DNA of 64,000 bases from Paraburkholderia atlantica (GTDB lineage: Bacteria; Pseudomonadota; Gammaproteobacteria; Burkholderiales; Burkholderiaceae), in contig NZ_WHNQ01000014.1 of assembly GCF_009362785.1 (NCBI RefSeq), positions 1 to 64,000 of the forward strand, in the 5' to 3' direction. This document shows, piece by piece, positions 44,833 through 55,080 of the stretch. How positions within the stretch are numbered: position 1 is the stretch's first letter; each line of letters begins with the position of its first letter. Position numbers and translations under genes: made by a program. Under the pieces are notes generated by a model. It saw only the letters and a list, made by a program, of their open reading frames with translations, had not been told where the DNA came from and made no database searches.

Positions 44833-45780
44833 TCACCGCTCGTGAAGCACGCTTTCCGTCGCCTCCTTGACGATGCGCGCGCTGCCCAGCAAGGCCTCGC
44901 GCTCGATAGGGTCAAGTTCAGGATAGGCGATCAGGCGCGCGCCCGCGCCATTGACGACCATCGGCAGCGACACGCACACGTCCGGTACGCCTTCCACTTC
45001 GGGCTCGACGATGCCAACCGTTAGGATCAGATCGGTGTCGTGGACGATGGCCTCGCAGATCCTTCCTATCGCGCTGGCGATGCCGTAATGGGTGGCGCCT
45101 TTGCCTTCCTTGATGAGCTTGGCCGCCTCGTGAACGGAGCGCAGGATCAGATCCCTGCTGGCGGGGCCCAGCTCCTTGCCGTTCCTCGTCAGGAAGGTTT
45201 CGAGAGGCATGCCGCAGACCGTCGCGGCGGACCACTGGATCACCGCCGATTCGCCATGCTCGCCCAGCACATAGGCGTGAATCGCGGAGGCCACCACGCC
45301 GAACCGTTCGGACAGCAGGGAGCGCAGGCGCCCGGTGTCGAGCGAGGTGCCGGTGCTGATGACGCGCTCGCGCTCGCAACGCAGCTGGTCGTAAACGGCG
45401 CCGGTCAGCACGTCGCACGGGTTGGTCGCGATCAGATAGATGGCTTCGGGCGCGAGCGGCGCGATGCGCCCGACGATTTCGGTCGCGATGTCCGCATTGG
45501 TTTTCGCAAGGTGCAGGCGAGTCTCGCCGGGTTTGACGCCGGCGCCGGCCGTGATCACGACGATGTCGGCGTCGCGCGCGTCTTCGTAGTCCCCCGCGCG
45601 GAACCGGCTGTGCCCCCAGAATGCCGCGGCGTGGGCGAGATCCAGAGCCTGTCCTTCAGCGCGCACCCGCGCGACGTCGATGATGACGACTTTCGCGCTC
45701 GGAATGGCCAACGCGACGAACAGGGCTGCCGATCCCCCAACCAGCCCCGCGCCGACGATAACGATCTTGGCCTGCCGCAT
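44833..45780 (-). CDS. L-lactate/2-hydroxyacid dehydrogenase-like enzyme
   Basis: A 315-residue NAD-dependent enzyme of the LDH/MDH fold. Rossmann motif VGAGLVGGSAALF, ATNPCDVLTG and catalytic D148, R151 (GTSLDTGRLR) and H175 (GEHGES) are all present, with R88 on the substrate loop. The residue that separates LDH (Gln) from MDH (Arg) is Val82 (GAGVKPGETR), so neither lactate nor malate is certain; a larger 2-hydroxyacid is possible. It sits between an AraC gene and a DASS transporter gene on one strand. Confidence 0.88.
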   Translation of the reverse strand: MRQAKIVIVGAGLVGGSAALFVALAIPSAKVVIIDVARVRAEGQALDLAHAAAFWGHSRFRAGDYEDARDADIVVITAGAGVKPGETRLHLAKTNADIATEIVGRIAPLAPEAIYLIATNPCDVLTGAVYDQLRCERERVISTGTSLDTGRLRSLLSERFGVVASAIHAYVLGEHGESAVIQWSAATVCGMPLETFLTRNGKELGPASRDLILRSVHEAAKLIKEGKGATHYGIASAIGRICEAIVHDTDLILTVGIVEPEVEGVPDVCVSLPMVVNGAGARLIAYPELDPIEREALLGSARIVKEATESVLHER

Positions 45781-45905
45781 AGCGAACCTCGTTGAGTTCG
45801 GGTTTCACCCCCCGAAGCATAGTCGCACGCGCGCGTTTGTCATCAATCAGACCTTAGTCCTACACGGCGGCGCGTTTTTCGCCTGCAGTTCGCCGTGTCG
45901 ACCGC

Positions 45906-46898
45906 TTATTCGGACTGCTGGCCGGCACGCGCGGGCCGGGACATTCGCTTGCCGTTTCCTTTGTTGCGGAGTCTCCGAAGAGAAGGCGAGCGCTCGGTGA
46001 GCTGCGGCGACATCTGTTGCTCGGCGCGCCCCGCGCCCGCGAACTGCTGCCTGAATTCAACCGGTGTCATGGCCTTGGCGGCTTTGAACTGCCGGTTGAA
46101 ATTCGCGACGTTCGCAAACCCGGAGCGCGTCGCAATGACGGAAATCGGCGCTTGCGTGTCCGTCAACATCCGGCACGCGTGGCCGATTCGCACGCGCGTC
46201 ACGTAGCGCCCGACGCTCTCGCCAAGATGCTGCGTGAAATGCCGCGTCAAAGAGCGCTCGGACAGCCCCGACGCCTTGGCAAGCGCGGAAAGCCGCAGCG
46301 GATGCGCGAACTGTGTCTCGATCAATGCGAGCGCGCGATTGAGTTGATCCGATTCGTGGCCAGTCGCTGCGCCGGTCCGCGCATCGAATGCGCTGGGGGA
46401 CGCGAGCGGCGTGGCGGGGAGCGCCGACAGCAGGTCCAGCACATCGAGCGCCGCCTGCAAGCGTTCGCGCGGTTTGTCGGACAGCAGGCGGTCCAGGTGT
46501 GCGCGCATGCGCGTGCCGGCACCCGCTTCGAACGCAAGGCCGCAGGCCGCTCTGCGCAACAGGTCGCAGAGTCCGTTGTATTCGGGGCAGACATCGGCGA
46601 GTCGCCGCAGCCACGCGCCGTCGAACCAGACGACGATCGCGACCTGCGGGTGCGCCGCGTCGATCGAGCGATTCGAGGCCCACGTGTGCGGCAGATTCGG
46701 CGGCACCAGCACCAGATCGTCCGCGCCGTAGGTCGCGACCGAGTCTCCGATGTACCGCTTGCCCTGACTGTTCATCGTCAGCGTCAGTTCGTACTCGGGA
46801 TGGTGGTGCCATTCGAAAGGGATGCGGGGCAGCCGGCGGTGATAAACCCTGACCGAACAGTCCCGGCCGAAATCCACATGTTCGAAAGCGGCTTTCAT
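45906..46898 (-). CDS. AraC-family transcriptional regulator
   Basis: The 330-residue protein has an N-terminal cupin-like sensor (FEWHHHPEYELTLTMNSQGKRYIGD, about 25-100) and an AraC helix-turn-helix (about 195-295: LSALAKASGLSERSLTRHFTQHLGES and SVIATRSGFANVANFNRQFK). A basic tail follows (RRLRNKGNGKRMSRP). It is upstream of and parallel to the dehydrogenase and transporter genes (125-base gap) and divergent from the DUF1479 gene, so it may regulate both. Confidence 0.92.
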   Translation of the reverse strand: MKAAFEHVDFGRDCSVRVYHRRLPRIPFEWHHHPEYELTLTMNSQGKRYIGDSVATYGADDLVLVPPNLPHTWASNRSIDAAHPQVAIVVWFDGAWLRRLADVCPEYNGLCDLLRRAACGLAFEAGAGTRMRAHLDRLLSDKPRERLQAALDVLDLLSALPATPLASPSAFDARTGAATGHESDQLNRALALIETQFAHPLRLSALAKASGLSERSLTRHFTQHLGESVGRYVTRVRIGHACRMLTDTQAPISVIATRSGFANVANFNRQFKAAKAMTPVEFRQQFAGAGRAEQQMSPQLTERSPSLRRLRNKGNGKRMSRPARAGQQSE

Positions 46899-46993
46899 GT
46901 CCGAAATCGTTAAATCTTTGACCGGATAGTATCACGCGCCCGGCGCTCGTTCGCGTACGCTTCAAGCATCAGAAAACCCATGGAGACGATGCA

Positions 46994-48238
46994 ATGGCCT
47001 TGCAAATCGACGACCTGCCGGCAGCCATCCGTCAAGCGAAGCGCGAACTGCGCGCAATGCTGCCGAACTACCGTGAAGTGTTCGCCGACGTCGAAGCGGC
47101 GATGACGAAAGAGGCGGAGCGAATCGCCACACTGCGTGATCGCGGCGAGCCGGTGATTCCGGAAATTCAGTTCGCCGACATCGTCGCGAACCGGGTCACC
47201 GGCGCACAGATCGCGCTGGTCAAAGCGCGCGGCGCCTGTGTGATCCGCAAGGTGTTCGACAGGTCGCTCGTCGAGCAATGGGATCAGGACATCGCCGACT
47301 ACGTCGAGCGCAACGACCTCGACGCCAAGCTGCTGAATCGCGCGGAAGACAAGTACTTCGGCCAGCTCGCTTCGAGCAAGCCGCAAATCTACGGCGTGTA
47401 CTGGTCGAAGCCGCAGGTGCTCGCGCGCCAGTCGAGCGAACTCACGCAGGCCCGTGTGTTCCTGAACCGGCTGTGGCGCACCGAGAGTGAAGGGCGCGTG
47501 CATTTCGATCCGAACCATGTGCCGGTGTATGCGGACCGCCTGCGTCGTCGGCCGCCCGGCTCGGAATCGCTCGGATTGTCGGCGCATTGCGACGGTGGTT
47601 CGGTAGAGCGCTGGATCGAGCCGAATTTCCGCAAGGTCTATCGCCACGTGTTCTCGGGCCACTGGCGCGACTACGATCCGTTCGATGCCGCGTGGCGAAC
47701 CGAAGTCGAGGAGATCGCTTCGCCGGCCGTCTGCTCGATGTTCCGCACGTTTCAGGGCTGGACCGCGCTGACGCCGCAAGGCCCCGGCGACGGCACGCTG
47801 CAATTGGTGCCCATGGCGAACTCGATGATCTACATCCTGTTGCGCGCGCTGCAGGACGATGTCGCCGAAGACGACTTGTGCGGAGCGATGCCGGGTCGCG
47901 CACTGTCGATCAAGTCCGAGTATCACGCGCCGCTGTTTCATGCGCTGTCGTCGATTCCGCTGATGCAGGCGGGCGACACGGTGTTCTGGCATAGCGACGT
48001 CATTCACGCGGTCGAAGACGCGCATCGCGGCAATGGCTATAGCAACGTGATGTATATCGCTTCGCTGCCGGCCTGCGCGAAGAACGATGCGTACCTGAAG
48101 CGGCAACTGCCGAGCTTTCTCGAAGGCAGGAGCCCGCCGGATTTTCCGGCCGATCATTTCGAAGTCGATTTTGTCGGCCGCGCGACGGCAGACGATCTTA
48201 CCGAGCTTGGCCGCTCGCAAATGGGCTTTGATTTATGA
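46994..48238 (+). CDS. DUF1479 (YbiU-like) Fe(II)/2-oxoglutarate oxygenase-fold protein
   Basis: The 414-residue protein belongs to the DUF1479/YbiU family. A facial triad is visible as H198-x-D200 (SAHCDGGS) and a distal His in FWHSDVIHAVEDAH (H333 or H338), which suggests a 2-oxoglutarate-dependent iron oxygenase. Its substrate is unknown. It is divergent from the AraC gene, 95 bases away, which could be its regulator. Confidence 0.88.
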   Translation: MALQIDDLPAAIRQAKRELRAMLPNYREVFADVEAAMTKEAERIATLRDRGEPVIPEIQFADIVANRVTGAQIALVKARGACVIRKVFDRSLVEQWDQDIADYVERNDLDAKLLNRAEDKYFGQLASSKPQIYGVYWSKPQVLARQSSELTQARVFLNRLWRTESEGRVHFDPNHVPVYADRLRRRPPGSESLGLSAHCDGGSVERWIEPNFRKVYRHVFSGHWRDYDPFDAAWRTEVEEIASPAVCSMFRTFQGWTALTPQGPGDGTLQLVPMANSMIYILLRALQDDVAEDDLCGAMPGRALSIKSEYHAPLFHALSSIPLMQAGDTVFWHSDVIHAVEDAHRGNGYSNVMYIASLPACAKNDAYLKRQLPSFLEGRSPPDFPADHFEVDFVGRATADDLTELGRSQMGFDL

Positions 48239-48320
48239 GCGGAAAGGGCATGGCCGGCTCTGGATCGGGAGCAGAACTTGCTGTCATTTCAGCATGGCAA
48301 CGACCCAAGGAGGACCGGCC

Positions 48321-48476
48321 ATGGCCACCACACCGAACAAGGACGAAAACCCGATCCGGCCGGATCAGTCCGACGTCGTGCAGACGGATCTGCCCGACAT
48401 CGGTCCACCGCAGGACCCGGACGCGCCGCCGCTCGATCCCGACATCGACCCCGATCGCGAGGACGACAAGCCGTAG
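48321..48476 (+). CDS. Small acidic Pro/Asp-rich protein
   Basis: A 51-residue ORF with a strong ribosome site (AAGGAGG, 7 bases before the ATG). The protein (MATTPNKDENPIRPDQSDVV then DPDAPPLDPDIDPDREDDKP) is highly acidic and Pro-rich, probably unstructured. It lies 82 bases after the DUF1479 gene. I do not know its function; the ribosome site is the main support. Confidence 0.65.
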   Translation: MATTPNKDENPIRPDQSDVVQTDLPDIGPPQDPDAPPLDPDIDPDREDDKP

Positions 48477-48533
48477 ACGAGCGCATCCGCTTGGCCGAAG
48501 CGCAGCGCGTGAGCGCGACGTGTCCCTGAGCCG

Positions 48534-48926
48534 CTACAACTGACTCTCGATAGCGGCTTTGTCGATGACCGACCAGACCTGCTGAATCTTGCCGCCTCCG
48601 AACCGATAGAACACGTTCTCGCTGAACTCGACCCGTTTTCCTTGCACGGGAAGCCCAAGAAACATGCCGACTGGCGTGCAGTCGAAATGCAATCGGCTTG
48701 CGATATGGGGCGGCTCGCAAACCAGCATCTGAATCTCGAAGCGCAGGTCCGGAATGTCGCGGAAATCTCTTTCCAGCATCTCTCGATAGCCCGACAAACC
48801 GATTCGTTGTCCGTTGTGCTTCACGTCTTCGTCAACGAAGTCTCGCAGCTTTGACCAGTCCTGCGCGTTCAGGCAGGCGATATAACCGCGGTAGAGTTTG
48901 GGCAGATTGAATTCGCTCATCGCCAT
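48534..48926 (-). CDS. SnoaL-like/ester cyclase-fold protein
   Basis: A 130-residue protein of the SnoaL (NTF2-like) fold: KLYRGYIACLNAQDWSKLRDFVDEDVKHNG, GYREMLERDFRDIPDLRFEI, TPVGMFLGLPVQGKRVEFSENVFYRF and a terminal VWSVIDKAAIESQL. This pattern fits the polyketide-cyclase-like ester cyclases often annotated as SnoaL. A second ATG two codons in may be the true start. The ligand is unknown. Confidence 0.88.
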   Translation of the reverse strand: MAMSEFNLPKLYRGYIACLNAQDWSKLRDFVDEDVKHNGQRIGLSGYREMLERDFRDIPDLRFEIQMLVCEPPHIASRLHFDCTPVGMFLGLPVQGKRVEFSENVFYRFGGGKIQQVWSVIDKAAIESQL

Positions 48927-49240
48927 CGTCTTCCATGCGTAAGTGGATGAGCCCGATTGTCGACGATCCGGGATTTAGCGTTGAATGGCTGCCGGGGATT
49001 TTGTCGGAAGCCGCAACCGTCCGCTGCAATCGAATAGCCTCGATGCACCCCGCATCACCCTCGCGCGGATGCGAGAAACCCTCTCCAGACAAACCCGGAT
49101 TGCTGCTCCGATTTCGCCGCTGTTATCGTTCACTCGACAGTGTGGAAGCGCTTCCACTTAAGCGTTCACAGTAAGGTCGAACGAAAGCGCATCGAGTTCC
49201 GCCACACCCGGTTCAACGACCTCATCGCAGGAGAGAATCC
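48927..49240. other. 314-base region upstream of the beta-glucosidase operon
   Basis: It contains the perfect LacI-type palindrome and presumably the operon promoter around it, and, toward 48930, the promoter of the minus-strand SnoaL-like gene. I saw no other gene or terminator. Confidence 0.6.
49142..49157. promoter_or_regulatory. LacI-type operator GTGGAAGCGCTTCCAC
   Basis: A perfect 16-bp palindrome with the central CG of LacI/GalR sites (GGAAGCGCTTCC core) lies 84 bases before the GH1 start. The LacI-family gene at the far end of the same operon is the natural binder. Sugar-released repression is the expected mechanism. Confidence 0.85.
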
Positions 49241-50659
49241 GTGGTAAACAACGCATCCGCAGTCGTCGACGCCGAACATCCAAGCGCTCACGGCGACCCG
49301 CATTCCGATCCATTCACACCGCCCGCCGATTCGTCGCTATGGCGCCAGGACTTCCTGCTCGGCGCGGCCACCGCGTCGTATCAGATCGAAGGCGCGGTCA
49401 ATGAAGACGGCCGCCTGCCGTCGATCTGGGACACGTTCTCGGCCACACCGGGCAAGGTGCTGGCTGGCGATACCGGCGCCGTCGCATGCGATCACTATCA
49501 TCGCTGGGAACAGGACGTCGATCTGCTCGCGGGCCTCGGCCTCGAAGCGTACCGGCTGTCGACCGCATGGCCGCGCGTGATGGATGAAAACGGCGCGCCG
49601 AACCACAAGGGCCTCGACTTCTACAAGCGCCTGCTCGGACGGCTCAAAGAGAAGAACATCACGACTTTCGTCACGCTGTATCACTGGGATTTGCCTCAGC
49701 ATCTCGAGGATCGCGGCGGCTGGCTCAATCGCGAAACCGCGTACCGTTTCGTCGATTACGCGGATCTGATGAGCCGCGAACTGCACGGCTTCGTCGATGC
49801 GTGGGCGACGCTCAACGAGCCGTGGTGTTCGGCGTACCTCGGCTACGGCAACGGCCATCACGCGCCGGGGCTGTCGAACGTGCGTTTCGCCGCGCAGGCC
49901 ATGCATCATCTGCTGCTCGCGCACGGTCTCGCGATTCCGGTGCTGCGCGCGAACGATCCGCGCTCGCACAAGGGCATCGTCGCGAACGTCGGGCGCGGCA
50001 CGCCGAATAGCGACAGCGCCGCCGACCGTCGCGCGGCCGAGCTGTTCGAGGTTCAGCACAACGCGTGGATTCTCGATCCGCTGTTCAAGGGCGAGTATCC
50101 GCAAGACCTGGTCGAGCTGTGGCCGGGCAGCGAGCCGCTGGTGCTAGAAGGCGACATGCAGACGATCAATACGCCGCTCGACTTCCTCGGCATCAACTAT
50201 TATTTCCGCACCAACGTCGCGAGTGACGGCGGGCATGGATTCAAAGAAGTGCCGCTCGAAGGTGTCGAGCGTACGCAGATGGGATGGGAGGTTTACCCTG
50301 ACGGTCTTCGCGATCTGTTGATCGGTTTCAAGGACACCTATGTCAATCTGCCGCCGATCTACATCACCGAGAACGGCATGGCATCGGACGACAAGGTCAT
50401 CGACGGCCGGGTCGAGGACACGCAGCGCATCTCGTTCCTGAAGCGCCATCTCGCCGCGGTCGATCAGGCGATCAAGGCGGGCGTCGACGTGCGCGGCTAT
50501 TTCCTGTGGTCGCTGATGGACAACTTCGAGTGGGCTTTCGGCTATGAGCGGCGCTTCGGCATCGTGCACGTCGACTACCAAACGCAGAAGCGCACGATCA
50601 AGCGCAGCGCGGAGCTGGTGTCGAAGTTCCTCAAAGATCGCAATGCGCAGGCGCAGTAA
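49241..50659 (+). CDS. GH1 beta-glucosidase
   Basis: The 472-residue cytoplasmic enzyme hydrolyses beta-glucosides. The acid/base is Glu193 (TLNEPW) and the nucleophile Glu377 (ITENG); GAATASYQIEGAVNEDGR and SLMDNFEWAFGYERRFG complete the glucose site. There is no signal peptide, so it acts on imported substrate. It begins at a GTG at 49241 after CAGGAGAG. The first 35 residues before the barrel are a Pro/Asp-rich extension. It leads the operon with the sugar importer and LacI genes. Confidence 0.95.
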   Translation: MVNNASAVVDAEHPSAHGDPHSDPFTPPADSSLWRQDFLLGAATASYQIEGAVNEDGRLPSIWDTFSATPGKVLAGDTGAVACDHYHRWEQDVDLLAGLGLEAYRLSTAWPRVMDENGAPNHKGLDFYKRLLGRLKEKNITTFVTLYHWDLPQHLEDRGGWLNRETAYRFVDYADLMSRELHGFVDAWATLNEPWCSAYLGYGNGHHAPGLSNVRFAAQAMHHLLLAHGLAIPVLRANDPRSHKGIVANVGRGTPNSDSAADRRAAELFEVQHNAWILDPLFKGEYPQDLVELWPGSEPLVLEGDMQTINTPLDFLGINYYFRTNVASDGGHGFKEVPLEGVERTQMGWEVYPDGLRDLLIGFKDTYVNLPPIYITENGMASDDKVIDGRVEDTQRISFLKRHLAAVDQAIKAGVDVRGYFLWSLMDNFEWAFGYERRFGIVHVDYQTQKRTIKRSAELVSKFLKDRNAQAQ

Positions 50660-50753
50660 ACACAATCAAAACGACGCAGCAACGATGTAAAACCGGGTGG
50701 AGCTGGATGGTATTTCGACTTGACACACGGGCGCGGAGCCTGGAGGAGACGGA

Positions 50754-51992
50754 ATGAACAGCAACAGAATGGTCTTGCGAGGCGTAGTTGCCGCACTGGC
50801 GCTGTATGGCGTCGTCGCGCACGCGGAGCCGCTCAAGGCTAACGTGATTCACTGGTGGACCTCGGGTGGCGAATCGGCGGCGATTCGTCAGTTTGCCGTC
50901 GCGTACGACAAGGCCGGCGGCCAATGGGTCGACAACGCGGTCGCCGGCGGGGACCAGGCGCGCGCCACCGCGATCAACCGCATCGTTGGCGGTGATCCAC
51001 CCACCGCCGCACAGTTCAATACATCGAAGCAGTTTCACGATCTGATCGATCAGGGACTCCTGAATAACGTCGACGACGTCGCCGCGAAAGAAAACTGGAA
51101 CGGCATTTTTCCGCAATCGATTCTCGACAGTATCCGCGTAAAGGGCCATTTCTACGCGGCGCCGGTCGACATCCATATGCCGGCGTGGTTCTTCTACTCG
51201 AAGCCGGTGTTCCAGAAAGCGGGCATCGCTAGCGAGCCCAAAAGCTACGACGAATTCATCGCCGATCTCGGCAAGCTGAAGAGCGCGGGCGTGATTCCGC
51301 TGGCGTTCGGCGGCCAGCCGTGGCAGGAGAAGATCACGTTCGACGCGGTGCTCGCCGATGTGGGCGGCCCCGACCTGTATATGAAGGTCTATCGCGATCA
51401 CGATCAGAACGCGGTGAACTCCGAGGCGTTCAAGAAGGTGCTCGTGTCGTTCAAGAAGCTGCACGATTTCGTCGATCCGGGCTCGCCTGGCCGCAACTGG
51501 AACGACGCGACCGCGCTCGTGACTTCGGGCAAGGCCGGCGTTCAGATCATGGGCGACTGGGCGAAGGGCGAGTTCGTCGCGGCGAATCAAACGGCGGGCA
51601 AGGACTTCGGCTGCTTCCCGGGCTTCGGTCCGCGTTCGCCGTATCTGGTTGCGGGCGATGTGTTCGTGTTCCCGAAGACCGATAGCGCGTCGGCGATCAA
51701 GGCGCAGAATCTGCTCGCCACGGTGATGACATCGCCGTCCGCGCAGGTCGCGTTCAGCGCGAAGAAGGGCTCGATTCCGATCCGCTCTGACGTCGACGAA
51801 AGCAGCCTCGACGTCTGCGCCAAGGAGGGCATCGCGATCATGAAGGACAAGTCGCGCCAGTTGCCGAATCCGGAAATGCTGCTGTCGCCCGACACGCAGG
51901 GTGCGCTCACTGACGTCGTGACGAACTTCTGGAACAAGAACCAGTCCGTCGACGACGCGCAGAAAGCGTTCGCCAGCGCGCTGAAGGGCTAG
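50754..51992 (+). CDS. Sugar ABC transporter substrate-binding protein (GtsA-like)
   Basis: The 412-residue periplasmic protein (signal peptide ending ALYGVVAHA) is a family-1 sugar-binding protein: NVIHWWTSGGESAAIRQFA, AVAGGDQARATAINRIVGGDPPTAAQF, VDIHMPAWFFYSKPVF and GVQIMGDWAKGEF. This pattern matches glucose/mannose binding proteins such as GtsA. In this operon it probably delivers glucose or a beta-glucoside. A good ribosome site (GGAGGAG) precedes it. Confidence 0.93.
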   Translation: MNSNRMVLRGVVAALALYGVVAHAEPLKANVIHWWTSGGESAAIRQFAVAYDKAGGQWVDNAVAGGDQARATAINRIVGGDPPTAAQFNTSKQFHDLIDQGLLNNVDDVAAKENWNGIFPQSILDSIRVKGHFYAAPVDIHMPAWFFYSKPVFQKAGIASEPKSYDEFIADLGKLKSAGVIPLAFGGQPWQEKITFDAVLADVGGPDLYMKVYRDHDQNAVNSEAFKKVLVSFKKLHDFVDPGSPGRNWNDATALVTSGKAGVQIMGDWAKGEFVAANQTAGKDFGCFPGFGPRSPYLVAGDVFVFPKTDSASAIKAQNLLATVMTSPSAQVAFSAKKGSIPIRSDVDESSLDVCAKEGIAIMKDKSRQLPNPEMLLSPDTQGALTDVVTNFWNKNQSVDDAQKAFASALKG

Positions 51993-52000
51993 GTCTCGCC

Positions 52001-52957
52001 ATGCACGCGCTCAAGCTGCCAGCCGAGGGTTCGAACCCGCAGGGCAAGTCGCAACCCAGGCCGCGAAACAAGCCGCTGAACCGGCGGTTTTCGATCGCGG
52101 TCTGGCTGGCCTTGCTGCCGATGCTCCTGACCGTCGTGTTCACGTATCTGGGCACGATGGTCTGGACCGCGCGCGTGTCGCTCAGCAATTCGCGCACGTT
52201 TCCGTCGAATGACTTCGCGGGTCTCACGCAGTACGTGCGGCTGTTCCACAACGACCGCTGGCTGATGTCGCTGCAGAACATCGTGATCTATGGCGCGTGC
52301 TTCATCATCGCGTGCATGGTGATCGGTCTGCTGCTGGCAATCTTCATCGATCAGCGCGTGGTCGCGGAAGGCGCGTTGCGCACGGTGTTTCTGTATCCGT
52401 ACGCGATGTCGTTCGTCGCGACCGGGCTCGTGTGGCAGTGGATTCTGAATCCCTCGCTCGGTGCGCAGCAGGTGCTGCGCAATCTCGGCTTCGCGCATGC
52501 TCGCTTCGACTGGATCGTCGATCAGGACTGGGTCATCTACACGATCGTGATCGCGACCGTGTGGCAGGCTTCTGGGCTCGTGATGGCGCTGTTGCTCGCG
52601 GGCCTGCGCGGCATCGACGAAGAGTTGTGGAAAGCCGCGCGCATCGACGGCATTCCACGCTGGCGCGTGTACGCGAGCATCGTGGTGCCGATGCTCGGAC
52701 CGTCGATCTCGACCGCGTTCGTGCTGCTGTTCGTGATGGTCGTGAAGCTGTACGACGCGGTCGTCGCGATGACGCAGGGCGGTCCCGGCACCGCGAGCGA
52801 AGTGCCGGCCAAATTCATCATGGACTATCTGTTCGGACGCGCGAACATCGGCCTTGCGTCGGCTGCATCGATCGTGCTGCTCACGACGGTGCTCGCGGTT
52901 CTCACGCCGTTCTTCTATGCACGCAGCCGTGCGGCGCTGCGCGGGGAGAGAGGATGA
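52001..52957 (+). CDS. Sugar ABC transporter permease (MalF/GtsB-like)
   Basis: The 318-residue inner-membrane protein has six hydrophobic segments and the EAA loop (EELWKAARIDGIPRWRVYASIVVPML) that contacts the ATPase. A 30-residue Pro/Lys-rich cytoplasmic tail precedes helix 1. It starts 8 bases after the binding-protein gene, and its stop overlaps the next permease by four bases. Confidence 0.94.
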   Translation: MHALKLPAEGSNPQGKSQPRPRNKPLNRRFSIAVWLALLPMLLTVVFTYLGTMVWTARVSLSNSRTFPSNDFAGLTQYVRLFHNDRWLMSLQNIVIYGACFIIACMVIGLLLAIFIDQRVVAEGALRTVFLYPYAMSFVATGLVWQWILNPSLGAQQVLRNLGFAHARFDWIVDQDWVIYTIVIATVWQASGLVMALLLAGLRGIDEELWKAARIDGIPRWRVYASIVVPMLGPSISTAFVLLFVMVVKLYDAVVAMTQGGPGTASEVPAKFIMDYLFGRANIGLASAASIVLLTTVLAVLTPFFYARSRAALRGERG

Positions 52958-53871
52958 ACACGCTCGATTCCACGCTCAAAGGCGGCATGCCGCAGCGCGC
53001 GCGCACGCGGCCTCGCCGCTCGGTGTTCTCGCCGGCGCGCCTCGGCATCTACGCGTTCCTGCTCACCGCCGCGGTGTTCTTTCTGCTGCCGCTCTACGTG
53101 ATGCTGGTCACGTCGGTCAAGCCGATGAGCGAGATCCGCCTCGGCAATCTGCTTGGGTTCCCGATGCATTTCACGCTCGACGCGTGGAGCGCCGCGTGGC
53201 AGTCGGCCTGTACCGGGCTCGATTGCAACGGCATTCGCGTCGGCTTCTGGAACTCGGTGCGGATCGTCGCGCCAAGCACGGTACTGTCGATCATGGTCGG
53301 CGCGGTGAACGGCTACGCGCTGTCGTTCTGGCGGCCGCGCGGCGCGGGTCTGCTGTTCGGCGTGCTGCTGGTCGGCGCGTTCATTCCGGTGCAGGTGATG
53401 ATCTATCCGCTCGTGCGGGTGCTCGCGAGCGTGCATCTGTTCAGCTCGCTGCCCGGCATCGTGCTGATTCACACGATGTTCGGCATGCCGGTGATGACGC
53501 TGCTGTTCCGCAACTACTACGCGTCGATTCCGCAGGAGCTGTTCAAGGCCGCGCGCATCGACGGCGGCAGTTTCTGGCGCATCTTCTTTCAGCTGATGCT
53601 GCCGATGTCGACGCCGATCATCGTCGTCGCGCTGATCATGCAGGTCACGAACATCTGGAACGACTACATCCTGGGTCTCGTGTTCGCCGGCACGAAGAAT
53701 CTGCCGATGACGGTGCAGCTGAACAACATCATCAACACGACGACCGGTGAGCGGCTCTACAACGTCAATATGGCGGCGACCATTCTGACGTCGATGGTTC
53801 CGCTCGCGGTTTATTTCATCTCGGGCCGCTGGTTCGTGCGCGGCATTGCGTCGGGCGCCGTCAAGGGGTAA
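52954..53871 (+). CDS. Sugar ABC transporter permease (MalG/GtsC-like)
   Basis: The 305-residue inner-membrane partner permease with six membrane segments and the EAA loop (QELFKAARIDGGSFWRIFFQLMLPMSTP). I start at the ATG at 52954 (after GAGAGAGG), which overlaps the previous stop (ATGA); the longer frame is a shadow. It is followed 3 bases later by the ATPase gene. Confidence 0.94.
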   Translation: MNTLDSTLKGGMPQRARTRPRRSVFSPARLGIYAFLLTAAVFFLLPLYVMLVTSVKPMSEIRLGNLLGFPMHFTLDAWSAAWQSACTGLDCNGIRVGFWNSVRIVAPSTVLSIMVGAVNGYALSFWRPRGAGLLFGVLLVGAFIPVQVMIYPLVRVLASVHLFSSLPGIVLIHTMFGMPVMTLLFRNYYASIPQELFKAARIDGGSFWRIFFQLMLPMSTPIIVVALIMQVTNIWNDYILGLVFAGTKNLPMTVQLNNIINTTTGERLYNVNMAATILTSMVPLAVYFISGRWFVRGIASGAVKG

Positions 53872-53874
53872 GGC

Positions 53875-55035
<1,161 letters not shown>

Positions 55036-55080
55036 CGCCGCGCAGCGTCACGCGCGAAGCGGCTCGTCGAGACAGGCTTG

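Noticed and set aside
50720..50748. TTGACA before the sugar-binding protein gene as a promoter
   Set aside because: No matching -10 at a suitable distance, and the operon is probably read from upstream of GH1.
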